Source: Mesorhizobium hawassense
Lineage (GTDB): Bacteria > Pseudomonadota > Alphaproteobacteria > Rhizobiales > Rhizobiaceae
Direction: 5' to 3'
Length of the DNA: 64,000 nucleotides
Assembly (NCBI RefSeq): GCF_003289945.1
Contig: NZ_QMBP01000013.1
Coordinates: 150,417-214,416 of the forward strand
Part shown: positions 33,551 through 41,883 of the stretch, one piece after another
Position numbering within the stretch: position 1 is the first letter of the stretch
Layout: every line of letters starts with the position of its first letter
Translations under genes and position numbers: made by a program
Notes under the pieces: generated by a model
The model's input: the letters and a program-made list of their open reading frames with translations, nothing else
Database searches by the model: none
Told to the model about the DNA's origin: nothing

Positions 33551-34372
33551 ATGGCATTTCGACTGGCTCCAACCGCGGCGCCGGAGGGGTTCCGGCTCGA
33601 GGCTCATGACAGCGTCGGCTCCACCAACGCATTGGCGCTGGAGCATGCGCGCGCGGGCGATCCGGGAAAACTCTGGGTCGTCTCGAAGAAGCAGGAAAGC
33701 GGGCGTGGTCGACGCGGCCGTGCCTGGGCGACGCCCGAGGGCAATCTGGCGGCAACGCTGCTCCTGGTACCCGGCGGCGAGTTGCGGCTTGCCGCGACGC
33801 TCGGCTTCGTCGCGGGCCTTGCACTGGCCGACGCGCTCGACGCCGTCGTGCCGAAAGGCCGGATCGCCGTCGCGCTGGATGGCGCAAGCCAGGGCCGCAA
33901 TCGCTTCGAGTTGAAATGGCCGAACGATGTGCTTGCATCGGGCGCCAAGCTAGCCGGCATCCTGCTGGAGTCGGCGATGCTGGACGGTGGCCGCTTTGCC
34001 GTCGCTATCGGCATCGGCGTCAATGTCGTGGCTTACCCTGAGGATTTGCCTTATCCGGCGACATCGCTGCAGGCGCTGGGCGCCACTTGCGATGCCGAGA
34101 CGCTGTTCCTGGCGCTTTCGGATGCCTGGAGCGAGAATGCCCGGATGTGGGACGACGGGCGCGGGCTCAATGCCATCAGAAAGCGCTGGCTTGCCCGCGC
34201 GGCGGGCCTCGGCGGCGAGGTTGCTGTCAGAATTGACGGCAATGTGGTGCGCGGCGTCTTCGAGACCATTGACGAGGACTGCCGTTTCGTGATCCGCGAC
34301 GATGAGGGATCGGTTCTGACGATAGCGGCCGGCGACGTGCATTTTGGCGCTGTCGCCTCGGCCCGCGTATAG
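33551..34372 (+). CDS. birA: Biotin--[acetyl-CoA-carboxylase] ligase, monofunctional
   Basis: Attaches biotin to carrier domains of carboxylases via biotinyl-AMP. The 273-residue protein has SVGSTNALALEHA, the biotin/ATP loop SGRGRRGRAWATPEGNLAAT, ELKWPNDVLASGAKLAGILL and GIGVNV. No N-terminal helix-turn-helix is present, so it is the ligase-only class, not a repressor. Start MAFRLAP at 33551, 4 bases after nuoN, which implies cotranscription with nuo. This position is common in rhizobia. Confidence 0.93.
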   Translation: MAFRLAPTAAPEGFRLEAHDSVGSTNALALEHARAGDPGKLWVVSKKQESGRGRRGRAWATPEGNLAATLLLVPGGELRLAATLGFVAGLALADALDAVVPKGRIAVALDGASQGRNRFELKWPNDVLASGAKLAGILLESAMLDGGRFAVAIGIGVNVVAYPEDLPYPATSLQALGATCDAETLFLALSDAWSENARMWDDGRGLNAIRKRWLARAAGLGGEVAVRIDGNVVRGVFETIDEDCRFVIRDDEGSVLTIAAGDVHFGAVASARV

Positions 34373-34384
34373 TTTTGTTCTTGC

Positions 34385-34428
34385 GCAATTCCGGACGGAA
34401 AACCGTTAGACGCTTTTCCTGGAATTGC
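34385..34428. repeat. RIME-like intergenic palindrome upstream of rnj
   Basis: GCAATTCC and GGAATTGC close a 44-base imperfect hairpin with inner CGGAAAA/CTTTTCC pairing. I recognise this sequence type as frequent in rhizobial intergenic DNA (RIME group). It lies in the 96-base gap between birA and RNase J. Confidence 0.65.
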
Positions 34429-34468
34429 CCGGTTGACTTGGCCTGAGAGGCCAGGAAGGAAAGAATTC

Positions 34469-36139
34469 ATGGCGAAAAAGGAAAACGCCGAACTCGTCTT
34501 CGCGCCACTGGGCGGCGTCGGCGAGATCGGCATGAACTTCGCCCTTTACGGTTATGGGCCCGCCGGCGCGCGCGAATGGATCGTCGTCGATGTCGGCGTC
34601 ACCTTCCCGGACTCGGCACATCCGGGCGTCGATCTCATCCTGCCCGATACGCGCTTCATCGAGGAGAACCTCGACGGCCTGCGCGGCATCGTCATCACCC
34701 ATGCGCATGAGGACCATTACGGCGCGCTGCTCGACATCTGGCCGAAGCTGAAGGCGCCTGTATGGATGACGCCGTTCACCGCCGGCCTGCTCGAGGCCAA
34801 GCGGCAGGGCGAGCAGAATGCGCCGAAGATTCCGGCGTCGATCTACCGGGCCGGCGAAAAATTCACCGTCGGGCCTTTCGAGATCGAGGCTATTCCAGTC
34901 GCGCATTCGATCCCCGAGCCGATGTCGCTGGCGATCACCACGCCCGCCGGCACCGTGATCCACACCGGCGACTGGAAGATCGACCCGGCGCCGACGATCG
35001 GCCCGAAGACCGACGAGGCGCGGTTCCGCGCCTATGGCGACAAGGGCGTGCTGGCGCTGATCTGCGATTCGACCAATGCGCTACGGGAAGGGGAGTCACC
35101 GTCGGAAGTGGCCGTCGGCGAAGGCCTCAAGGGCGTCATCGAGAAAGCCAAGGGGCGTGTCGCGGTCACCACCTTCTCCTCCAATGTCGGGCGCATCGTT
35201 TCGATCGCGCGTGCGGCGCGCGACGCCGGCCGGCAGTGCCTGGTGCTCGGCCGCTCGCTGAAGCGCGTCATCGATGTGGCGGGCGAACTCGGCTACATGG
35301 ACGGCTTGCCGGAGTTCATCGCCGAGGAAGACTACGGCTACATCCCGCGCGAGAACCTGGTGATCATCTGCACCGGCAGCCAGGGCGAGCCGCTGGCGGC
35401 GCTGGCCAAGCTGTCGCGCGACGAGATGAAGTCGGTGGCGCTGACGGCCGGCGATACGGTGGTGTTTTCCTCGCGCACCATTCCCGGCAACGAAAAGGCG
35501 ATCCTCGAGATCAAGAACCGGCTGATCGATCTCGGCATGAAGATCATCGAGGACGGCGACGCGCTGGTGCATGTCTCGGGCCATCCGCGCCGCAGCGAAT
35601 TGCGCAAGATGTATGAGTGGGTGCGGCCGCAGATCGGCGTTCCCGTGCACGGCGAGGCGGCGCATCTGGTGGCGCAGGGTTCGCTGATGTCGATGTCGGG
35701 CATCGGCCAGGTGGCGCAGGTGCGCGACGGCGACATGCTAAGGCTCTGGCCCGGCCCGGCGACGATCATCGACCAGGTGCCGTTCGGCCGCCTCTATAAG
35801 GACGGCAATCTGATCGGCACCGACCAGGCGATGGGCATACGCGACCGCCGCAAGCTCTCCTTTGCCGGCCATGTCGCGGTCAATGTCGTGCTCGACGACA
35901 AATACGAGCTTGCCGGCGATCCCGACCTGGTGGCGATCGGCGTCGCCGAGGCCGATGCGAAGGGCGAGACCCTGGAAGACCTGATGCTCGACGCGGCGGT
36001 CGGGGCGGTGGACTCCATCCCGCGCCAGCGCCGGAAGGACCTCGACCTGGTGCAGGAAGCGGTTCGCCGCGCCGTGCGCGCCGCCGCCAACGAGGCCTGG
36101 GGCAAGAAGCCGCTGGTGACGGTGTTCGTCACGCGGTGA
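34469..36139 (+). CDS. rnj: Ribonuclease J
   Basis: Metallo-beta-lactamase/beta-CASP endo- and 5'-exoribonuclease for RNA maturation and decay. In 556 residues: LGGVGEIGMNFALYGYG, the metal-binding THAHEDHYGALLDIWPK motif, VHTGDWKIDP-type (here IHTGDWKIDPAPTIGP), the beta-CASP segment with STNALREGESPSEV, and VHVSGHPRRSELRKM. Start MAKKENAEL at 34469 follows AGGAAGGA; an upstream in-frame ATG at 34433 lies before this site and is not preferred. Confidence 0.95.
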   Translation: MAKKENAELVFAPLGGVGEIGMNFALYGYGPAGAREWIVVDVGVTFPDSAHPGVDLILPDTRFIEENLDGLRGIVITHAHEDHYGALLDIWPKLKAPVWMTPFTAGLLEAKRQGEQNAPKIPASIYRAGEKFTVGPFEIEAIPVAHSIPEPMSLAITTPAGTVIHTGDWKIDPAPTIGPKTDEARFRAYGDKGVLALICDSTNALREGESPSEVAVGEGLKGVIEKAKGRVAVTTFSSNVGRIVSIARAARDAGRQCLVLGRSLKRVIDVAGELGYMDGLPEFIAEEDYGYIPRENLVIICTGSQGEPLAALAKLSRDEMKSVALTAGDTVVFSSRTIPGNEKAILEIKNRLIDLGMKIIEDGDALVHVSGHPRRSELRKMYEWVRPQIGVPVHGEAAHLVAQGSLMSMSGIGQVAQVRDGDMLRLWPGPATIIDQVPFGRLYKDGNLIGTDQAMGIRDRRKLSFAGHVAVNVVLDDKYELAGDPDLVAIGVAEADAKGETLEDLMLDAAVGAVDSIPRQRRKDLDLVQEAVRRAVRAAANEAWGKKPLVTVFVTR

Positions 36140-36141
36140 CG

Positions 36142-36241
36142 AATAGGGGAATAGGGGAGTAAGGCAGTAGGGCAGTACGGAAAGGGCGATCAAGCCGACA
36201 TTCTTCCCTACTGCCGTACTGCCCTATTGCCTTACTCCCTT
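36142..36241. repeat. Inverted repeat built of short tandem units, downstream of rnj
   Basis: The left arm (to 36180) and the right arm (36203-36240) pair over about 26 bases with one mismatch, e.g. GGGAGTAAGGCA and TGCCTTACTCCC. Both arms look like degenerate 7-8-base tandem units (AGTAAGG, AGTAGGGC, AGTACGG). The loop is only about 20 bases and holds no gene. The layout recalls the heptad arms at 18682 and 19103. It may also act as a terminator for rnj. Confidence 0.75.
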
Positions 36242-36256
36242 AATGCGGAGCGCTTT

Positions 36257-36661
36257 ATGCTTGGACGTCTGAACCATGTCGCGCTTGCCGTGCCGGATCT
36301 GGCTGTGGCAATGGCGGCCTATCGTGACACACTCGGCGCGCGATTGAGCGCTCCGCAGGCGCTGCCGGAGCATGGCGTGACCGTGGTGTTCGTCGATGTC
36401 GGCAACACCAAGATCGAGTTGCTGGAGCCGCTCGGCGAAGCCTCGCCCATCGCGGCGTTCCTCGAGAAGAACCCTTCGGGCGGCATGCACCATGTCTGCT
36501 ACGAGGTCGACGATATCCTGGCTGCCCGCGATCATCTGAAGGCAAGCGGCGCGCGCGTGCTGGGTGACGGCAACCCCAAGACCGGCGCGCATGGCAAGCC
36601 GGTGCTGTTCCTGCATCCCAAGGATTTCTTCGGCACGCTGGTCGAACTGGAGCAGGCATGA
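36257..36661 (+). CDS. mce: Methylmalonyl-CoA epimerase
   Basis: Vicinal oxygen chelate enzyme that interconverts (2S)- and (2R)-methylmalonyl-CoA, linking propionyl-CoA use to succinyl-CoA and to the B12-dependent mutase. The 134-residue protein has LGRLNHVALAVPDLAVAMAA, NTKIELLEPLGEASPI, GGMHHVCYEVDD and FLHPKDFFGTLVELEQ, including the metal ligands. Start MLGRLNHV at 36257. It overlaps the next gene by 4 bases. Confidence 0.92.
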   Translation: MLGRLNHVALAVPDLAVAMAAYRDTLGARLSAPQALPEHGVTVVFVDVGNTKIELLEPLGEASPIAAFLEKNPSGGMHHVCYEVDDILAARDHLKASGARVLGDGNPKTGAHGKPVLFLHPKDFFGTLVELEQA

Positions 36662-36942
36662 ACTGGGTCCTGTTCGCCGCGCTGTTCTTCGTCACCTGGT
36701 GGCTGGTGCTGTTCGTCGTGCTTCCATTCAGCCTGCGCACCCAGGATGACGATCAGGATGTCACGCTCGGCACCGTTTCCAGCGCGCCGCGCGGGCCACA
36801 TATGCTGCGCGCCTTCCTGCGCGCGACGATCGTAACGGTGATCGTCATGGGCATTCTCTACGGTCTGACGATGGGGCTGGGATTCAGCTTCGACGACATC
36901 ATGCGGATCATGCCGGACTTTAGTCCGAATGCCAGTCACTGA
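36658..36942 (+). CDS. DUF1467 two-helix membrane protein
   Basis: A 94-residue protein with two hydrophobic helices (residues 3-26 and about 57-78) separated by a polar loop beginning SLRTQDDDQDV. This is the DUF1467 pattern, conserved next to mce and proS in alphaproteobacteria. The function is unknown. The 4-base overlap with mce indicates coupling. Confidence 0.88.
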   Translation: MNWVLFAALFFVTWWLVLFVVLPFSLRTQDDDQDVTLGTVSSAPRGPHMLRAFLRATIVTVIVMGILYGLTMGLGFSFDDIMRIMPDFSPNASH

Positions 36943-37080
36943 AGCTGATAATACAGTTTCGGCAAGTATTGAGCACGATGACGCGCGCTAAAGTTGAAAC
37001 CGGAAGCCGGCTTCCGAATCCTGCGAGCGCATGACGATCAGGCTGTTTGGCAGATGATCGTGCTAAGCAGATGATTGCAC

Positions 37081-37109
37081 AAAAAAAATGCAAGGCACGA
37101 GGCCTTGCA
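37081..37109 (-). terminator. Intrinsic terminator of the small RNA
   Basis: TGCAAGGC and GCCTTGCA (37089-37096 and 37102-37109) form a perfect 8-bp stem with a five-base loop. On the minus strand it is followed directly by eight T residues, a textbook Rho-independent terminator. Confidence 0.88.
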
Positions 37110-37231
37110 ATTTAAACGCGTCCGATCCGTTTCCGGTGTCCGGCGGCAGCGAGTTACCGCGCCTAGATCGCATCCTCCCAAGACTTTGACCGCGTAGGAG
37201 AGCAGATTTTTCTCCGCCCTCTCGGTTATCG
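37081..37231 (-). ncRNA. Minus-strand small RNA, 6S RNA candidate
   Basis: The 574-base gap between DUF1467 and proS holds no convincing protein gene. On its minus strand there is a sigma-70-like promoter (37237-37265), a structured segment of about 150 bases and an intrinsic terminator. The 5' CCGAT can close with ATCGG near the 3' end. Inside are a stem GAGAG/CTCTC capped by GCGGA-GAAAAA-TCTGC and a G/C-rich hairpin. Size, closed-end architecture and position beside proS fit an alphaproteobacterial 6S (ssrS) RNA, but I could not confirm that by alignment. At minimum it is an independent transcription unit. Confidence 0.6.
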
Positions 37232-37236
37232 GGGCA

Positions 37237-37265
37237 CACTAGACCAAGGCAGGTGAAAATGTCAC
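37237..37265 (-). promoter_or_regulatory. Promoter of the small RNA
   Basis: On the minus strand, GTGACA (37260-37265) and CTAGTG (37237-37242) are separated by exactly 17 bases, placing the start of transcription near 37231. The remaining sequence to proS (37266-37516) shows no gene; it should contain the proS promoter, which I cannot place. Confidence 0.5.
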
Positions 37266-37516
37266 GAAGAATTTTGCCTCGAAACAGGCAATATCGTGCT
37301 GCACTGCACAATAGTGCGGCAGGGCTTGCTTGTGAATCGATCAAAAGGCCATTTGCGGCACTTTGCAGCCAAAATCGCCTTTTTGGTAAGGTGCAGAAGC
37401 CCCCGATACTTTGGGGCACTCGGGTTCCCATTCCGTCATGAAATGGCTATGAAGCCGGGGCAAGCAGCCCTTTCGCGCCGATTCCCGCGCGTCATTTTTC
37501 ATTCACGGACCAGTCC

Positions 37517-38845
37517 ATGCGTTTGTCGCGCTATTTCCTGCCCATTCTGAAAGAAAATCCCCGCGAGGCCGAAATCGTCTCGCACCGGCTGATGCTGCGC
37601 GCCGGCATGATCCGCCAGCAGGGGCAGGGCAGCTTTTCGTGGCTGCCATTGGGCAAGCGCGTGCTGGACAAGGTCTGCCAGATCATCCGTGAGGAGCAGA
37701 ACCGCGCCGGTGCGCTGGAAATCCTGATGCCGACCATCCAGTCGGCCGATCTGTGGCGCGAAAGCGGTCGCTACAACGACTATGGCAAGGAGATGCTGCG
37801 TATCAAGGATCGCCAGGATCGCGACATGCTCTACGGTCCGACCAACGAGGAAATGGTCACCGAGATTTTCCGCGCCTACGTCAAGTCTTACAAGGATTTG
37901 CCGCTGAACCTCTACCACATCCAGTGGAAGTTCCGCGACGAGGTGCGGCCGCGCTTCGGCGTCATGCGCTCGCGCGAGTTCCTGATGAAGGACGCCTATT
38001 CCTTCGACCTCGATTTCGAGGGCGCCAGAGCCGCTTACAACCGCATGTTCGTCTCCTACCTGAGGACGTTCACGCGCATGGGCCTGCAGGCCATTCCGAT
38101 GCGCGCCGACACCGGCCCGATCGGCGGCGACCTCAGCCACGAGTTCATCATCCTGGCCGAGACCGGTGAAAGCCAGGTGTTCTGCGACCGCGCTTACCTT
38201 GCGCTCGACGTGCCGGGCGCCGGCACCGACTTCTCCAACGATGCCGAGATCGGCGATATCGTGACGAAATGGACGACGCCTTACGCGGCCACCGACGAGA
38301 TGCATGACGAGGCGGCCTGGTCCAAGGTTGCCGAGGGCGACCGGCTCTCGGCGCGCGGCATCGAAGTCGGCCACATCTTCCATTTCGGCGAGAAGTACTC
38401 AAAGCCGATGAATGCCAAGGTGACCGGCCCCGACGGCAAGGACCATTACGCCTCGGGCGGCTCTTATGGCATCGGCCCTTCGCGGCTGGTCGCGGCGATC
38501 ATCGAGGCGAGCCATGACGAGAACGGCATCATCTGGCCGGAAGCCGTGGCGCCGTTCGACATCGGCCTGATCAACATGAAGGTTGGCGACGCCGAATGCG
38601 ACCGCGTCTGCGGCGAGCTTTATGCCGCGCTTAACGCAGCCGGCAAGGACGTGCTCTATGACGACACGGACCAGCGGCCGGGCGGCAAGTTCGCCACCGC
38701 CGACCTGATCGGCCTGCCGTGGCAGGTGATCGTCGGGCCGCGCGGCGTGGCGGCCGGAGAGGTCGAGATCAAGAACCGCAAGTCGGGCGAGCGCGAGACG
38801 CTGCCGCTCGCCGAGGCCAAGAAGCGCCTGGGTATCGCCGCATGA
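37517..38845 (+). CDS. proS: Prolyl-tRNA synthetase
   Basis: Class II aminoacyl-tRNA synthetase charging tRNA-Pro. The 442-residue protein is the short alphaproteobacterial form, without the long editing insertion between motifs 2 and 3. It shows QGSFSWLPLGKRVLDKV, MLYGPTNEEMVTEIF, FRDEVRPRFGVMRSREFLMK (motif 2) and the motif 3 region GSYGIGPSRLVAAIIE, followed by an anticodon-binding domain. Its stop overlaps the start of the lolC-like gene. Confidence 0.96.
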   Translation: MRLSRYFLPILKENPREAEIVSHRLMLRAGMIRQQGQGSFSWLPLGKRVLDKVCQIIREEQNRAGALEILMPTIQSADLWRESGRYNDYGKEMLRIKDRQDRDMLYGPTNEEMVTEIFRAYVKSYKDLPLNLYHIQWKFRDEVRPRFGVMRSREFLMKDAYSFDLDFEGARAAYNRMFVSYLRTFTRMGLQAIPMRADTGPIGGDLSHEFIILAETGESQVFCDRAYLALDVPGAGTDFSNDAEIGDIVTKWTTPYAATDEMHDEAAWSKVAEGDRLSARGIEVGHIFHFGEKYSKPMNAKVTGPDGKDHYASGGSYGIGPSRLVAAIIEASHDENGIIWPEAVAPFDIGLINMKVGDAECDRVCGELYAALNAAGKDVLYDDTDQRPGGKFATADLIGLPWQVIVGPRGVAAGEVEIKNRKSGERETLPLAEAKKRLGIAA

Positions 38846-40128
38846 GCGAGGCGGCGACAGCGGCCAGGTCAGGGGCGGGCGCCTTTTCCGGTTTCGAGCG
38901 CATGGTGGCGTGGCGTTACCTGCGCTCGCGCCGCAAGGAGACGGTGATCTCGGTCATCGCCTCGATCTCCTTCCTCGGCATCATGCTGGGCGTCGCCACG
39001 CTGATCGTCGTCATGGCGGTGATGAACGGTTTCCGCGCCGAATTGCTGACCCGCATCCTCGGCGTCAACGGCCATCTCATCGTGCAGCCGCTCGATTCGC
39101 CGTTGGAGGACTACGCCCAGGTGGCGAGCCGCATCAACGGCATCGCCAGCGTCAAATACGCGATCCCGCTGATCGACGGCCAGGTGCTGGCGCAAGGCAA
39201 TGTGGGCGGCGGCACGGGCGCCCTGGTACGCGGCATCCGTGGCGAGGATCTCGGCAAGATTTCGATTGTCGCCAGCAACATCAAGCAGGGCACGCTCGAC
39301 GGTTTCGATGCCGGCGAAGGCGTGGCGATCGGCAAGCGAATGGCCGAGAATCTCGGCCTCACGCTTGGCGACACCATCACCCTGATCTCTCCCGATGGCG
39401 ATGTCACCCCACTCGGCACCACGCCGCGCATGAAGGGCTACAAGGTGGCGGCGATCTTCGAGGTCGGCATGTCGGAATATGACAGCTCGATCGTCTACAT
39501 GCCGTTTTCGGAAGCGCAGCTCTACTTCAACATGGACGGGCGGGCGCAGACCATCGAGATCTATGTCGACAATCCCGACAATGTCGACGCGCTGAAGCCG
39601 CTGGTCGAGCAGGCGGCGCAGCGGCCCATCGACATCGTCGACTGGCGCCAGCGCAACGAGACCTTCTTCTCGGCCCTGCAGGTCGAGCGCAACGTCATGT
39701 TCATGATCCTGACGCTGATCGTGCTGGTGGCGGCGCTCAACATCATTTCGGGCCTGATCATGCTGGTGAAGGACAAGGGCCACGACATCGCCATCCTGCG
39801 CACGATGGGCGCCTCGCGTGGCGCGATCCTGCGCATCTTCCTGATGACGGGGGCGGCGATCGGAGTCACCGGGACGATCGCCGGCGTGCTGCTCGGCGTC
39901 GTCATCTGCGTCAACATCGAATCGATCCGCCAGTTCTTCTCCTGGATGACCGGCAGAATCCTGTTCAACCCCGAGCTCTATTTCCTCAGCCAGCTGCCGG
40001 CGAAGATGGATCCGCGCGAGACGACCTATGTCGTGATCATGGCGCTGGCCCTGTCGTTCCTCGCGACCGTGTTCCCGGCCTGGCGGGCCGCCCGGCTCGA
40101 TCCCGTCGAAGCCTTGAGGTACGAATGA
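38842..40128 (+). CDS. lolC: Lipoprotein-releasing ABC transporter permease LolC/LolE
   Basis: Inner-membrane permease that, with LolD, extracts outer-membrane lipoproteins toward LolA. In 428 residues: an N-terminal helix after FERMVAWRYLRSRRKETVIS, a large periplasmic domain (about 65-290), then three C-terminal helices (FMILTLIVLVAALNIISGLI onward). The ending FPAWRAARLDPVEALRYE is typical. Only one permease gene is present, as is common in alphaproteobacteria, where a single protein serves as both LolC and LolE. Start at 38842 overlaps proS by 4 bases. Confidence 0.93.
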   Translation: MSEAATAARSGAGAFSGFERMVAWRYLRSRRKETVISVIASISFLGIMLGVATLIVVMAVMNGFRAELLTRILGVNGHLIVQPLDSPLEDYAQVASRINGIASVKYAIPLIDGQVLAQGNVGGGTGALVRGIRGEDLGKISIVASNIKQGTLDGFDAGEGVAIGKRMAENLGLTLGDTITLISPDGDVTPLGTTPRMKGYKVAAIFEVGMSEYDSSIVYMPFSEAQLYFNMDGRAQTIEIYVDNPDNVDALKPLVEQAAQRPIDIVDWRQRNETFFSALQVERNVMFMILTLIVLVAALNIISGLIMLVKDKGHDIAILRTMGASRGAILRIFLMTGAAIGVTGTIAGVLLGVVICVNIESIRQFFSWMTGRILFNPELYFLSQLPAKMDPRETTYVVIMALALSFLATVFPAWRAARLDPVEALRYE

Positions 40129-40808
40129 TGGCCGAGGCCATTATCGAGTTGAAGGGCGTCGAGCGGCACTACGTGCAGGGGCCGCGCAAGCTCACCATCT
40201 TGAACGGCGCCGACTTTTCGCTGCGGCGCGGTGAGATGGTGGCGCTGGTGGCGCCGTCGGGTACGGGCAAGTCCACCCTGCTGCACACGGCCGGCCTGCT
40301 CGAGCGGCCGGACGCCGGCGACGTGGTTCTCAACGGCCGTGCCTGCGGCCGGCTGTCGGACGAGGAACGCACCGCGATCCGCCGCAACGATGTCGGCTTC
40401 GTTTATCAGTTCCATCATCTGCTGCCAGAGTTTTCGGCGCTCGAGAACATCATGATGCCGCAGCTGATCAAGGGACTTTCCCGCAAGGACGCGGCGGAAC
40501 GGGCGGCGCAGCTGCTCGACTACATGCAGATCGGCAAGCGCGCGCAGCACCGGCCGGCCGAGCTATCCGGCGGCGAGCAGCAGCGCGTCGCCATCGCCCG
40601 CGCGGTCGCCAATGCGCCGCTGGTGCTTCTGGCCGACGAGCCGACCGGCAATCTCGATCCGGTCACCGCGTCCTACGTCTTCGACGCGCTGGAGGCGCTG
40701 GTCAGGCAGTCGGGCCTTGCGGCATTGATCGTTACCCACAACCATGAACTCGCCGGACGCATGGACCGGCGGGTGACGCTGGCCGAAGGCAAGGTCGTGC
40801 CTCTCTGA
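40125..40808 (+). CDS. lolD: Lipoprotein-releasing system ATP-binding protein LolD
   Basis: ABC ATPase powering LolC/E. The 227-residue protein has Walker A APSGTGKSTLLHTAG, the ABC signature LSGGEQQRVAIARAVA, and Walker B VLLADEPTGNLDPVTA. It overlaps the permease gene (ATGATG at the junction). The pair follows proS, a usual alphaproteobacterial order. Confidence 0.95.
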   Translation: MMAEAIIELKGVERHYVQGPRKLTILNGADFSLRRGEMVALVAPSGTGKSTLLHTAGLLERPDAGDVVLNGRACGRLSDEERTAIRRNDVGFVYQFHHLLPEFSALENIMMPQLIKGLSRKDAAERAAQLLDYMQIGKRAQHRPAELSGGEQQRVAIARAVANAPLVLLADEPTGNLDPVTASYVFDALEALVRQSGLAALIVTHNHELAGRMDRRVTLAEGKVVPL

Positions 40809-40936
40809 GACCAGGCTGACAATCTCCCCAGAGCGGCCTGGACCCGGTTCCGGGCAGCAAAACGCTGTCATGGCAGCCGGCCGTACATCCGCCGCGGATG
40901 TGGTAGAATGCGACCTCCCGCCGGTCGGAGGCCGCC

Positions 40937-41089
40937 GTGAAAAAGCTCATTCTCGGGATTGTCGTTCTTCTGTTCCTGGCGGTCGCCTTGTCGACCGTCT
41001 ACTCCCTGCTTTTCGGTTGCCCGCATGGCGGTTCATACCGGTGCGTCCAGGGCTTCAACCGGGAAACCTGTGGCTGCCCACAGACGTAG
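40937..41089 (+). CDS. Cysteine-rich 50-residue membrane-anchored micro-protein
   Basis: A GTG start at 40937 is preceded at proper spacing by GGAGG (40926-40930). The product begins VKKLILGIVVLLFLAVALST, a typical single hydrophobic N-terminal helix or uncleaved signal. It then has a short tail with four cysteines (FGCPHGGSYRC, ETCGCPQT). It stops at TAG 41087-41089. The function is unknown. The ribosome site, charged-then-hydrophobic start and paired cysteines argue for a real gene. Confidence 0.55.
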   Translation: MKKLILGIVVLLFLAVALSTVYSLLFGCPHGGSYRCVQGFNRETCGCPQT

Positions 41090-41198
41090 CTTTCGGGTGC
41101 TCCTGTCGCGAAGACAGCTGGCAATCGTCAGCACTTTGCGCGCGAGGGCAAAGTCGTCTCTCCTTGAGGCGCATTGAGGTTCGAGTGCGGAGGGTGGC

Positions 41199-41594
41199 TT
41201 ATCTTTCGAAGAACTTCGCAGTGTCGTAGTTTGCGATAGCCATCGCCAAAGACCTAGGGCTCACGCCATGAACGTTCGCTGCATCAGGGTCCGCGCCAGC
41301 ATTCAACAGGGGGGTGATAGCCTCAGGACCACCCCGATAGGACATTACCGCCCGCCACAATGGGCTGTTGCCGTTGCGATCTCGTGGCTCCAGCGCAGCT
41401 CTAGCTCCAATGAGCATCTGAACTAAATCGGCATCGCAGTTCTGGGCGGCAAAGTGCAAGGCGGACCAGCCTGCAGCATCAAATGCGTTCGGGTCTGCGC
41501 CACTTTCCAGCAAGCGTTGCGCGAGCATTGTCTCGCGATCAATCGCTGCGTTGATGAGGGCGGTGCGTCCGGCTCTGTCCCTATCCATTCCCAA
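41199..41594 (-). CDS. Ankyrin-repeat protein
   Basis: A 131-residue protein made of about three to four ankyrin repeats: GRTALINAAIDRETMLAQRL, GWSALHFAAQNCDADLVQML, GNSPLWRAVMSYRGGPEAIT, with ADPNAFD and ADPDAAN turns. No signal peptide or enzymatic domain is seen. It probably mediates protein binding; the partner is unknown. It is alone on the minus strand between two micro-protein genes. Confidence 0.8.
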   Translation of the reverse strand: MGMDRDRAGRTALINAAIDRETMLAQRLLESGADPNAFDAAGWSALHFAAQNCDADLVQMLIGARAALEPRDRNGNSPLWRAVMSYRGGPEAITPLLNAGADPDAANVHGVSPRSLAMAIANYDTAKFFER

Positions 41595-41726
41595 GGAATA
41601 CCACAGTTTGCCAGATCACTGCAGGCGGTGGCAGCTGTGCGCCCGCGCCCGTCAACCTTTCCTTAACCCTGCCCAAACGGGCCGCCCGGATTCGTTCCGG
41701 CTGGCTGTTGGAGGTCGTTGACATTC

Positions 41727-41752
41727 GAACAAAATTAGAACAAATTACGAAC
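41727..41752 (+). promoter_or_regulatory. Tandem LexA (SOS) box
   Basis: GAAC occurs at 41727-41730, 41738-41741 and 41749-41752, with exactly seven bases between each. This is two overlapping copies of the alphaproteobacterial LexA consensus GAAC-N7-GAAC. A TTGACA hexamer at 41718-41723 lies directly beside it as a likely -35 box. The site is 22 bases before the start of a 28-residue peptide gene. Control of the divergent ankyrin gene is possible but it is farther away. Confidence 0.75.
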
Positions 41753-41773
41753 ATACTAACAACGGAGAGAGTT

Positions 41774-41860
41774 ATGTCTGATCTGGTTCAGGATGTCGTC
41801 TCGCTGGTTTGCATGAGCACCTTCCTCGTTTCCATGGCCATCTGGATCGGCGCCATGTGA
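41774..41860 (+). CDS. SOS-controlled 28-residue membrane micro-peptide
   Basis: The ATG at 41774 is preceded by GGAGAGA and the frame ends at TGA 41858-41860. The product begins MSDLVQDVVSLVCMS and then has the hydrophobic run TFLVSMAIWIGAM to its end, consistent with one membrane helix. It lies directly under a tandem LexA box, so it should be induced by DNA damage. Caulobacter uses a membrane peptide of about this size (SidA) to delay division during SOS. An analogous role here is inference; I do not claim homology. Confidence 0.6.
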   Translation: MSDLVQDVVSLVCMSTFLVSMAIWIGAM

Positions 41861-41883
41861 GAGTACGGCTATCGCCGCCGTTC

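Noticed and set aside
33551..34372. birA as a biotin operon repressor
   Set aside because: There is no N-terminal helix-turn-helix; the protein begins directly with the ligase domain.
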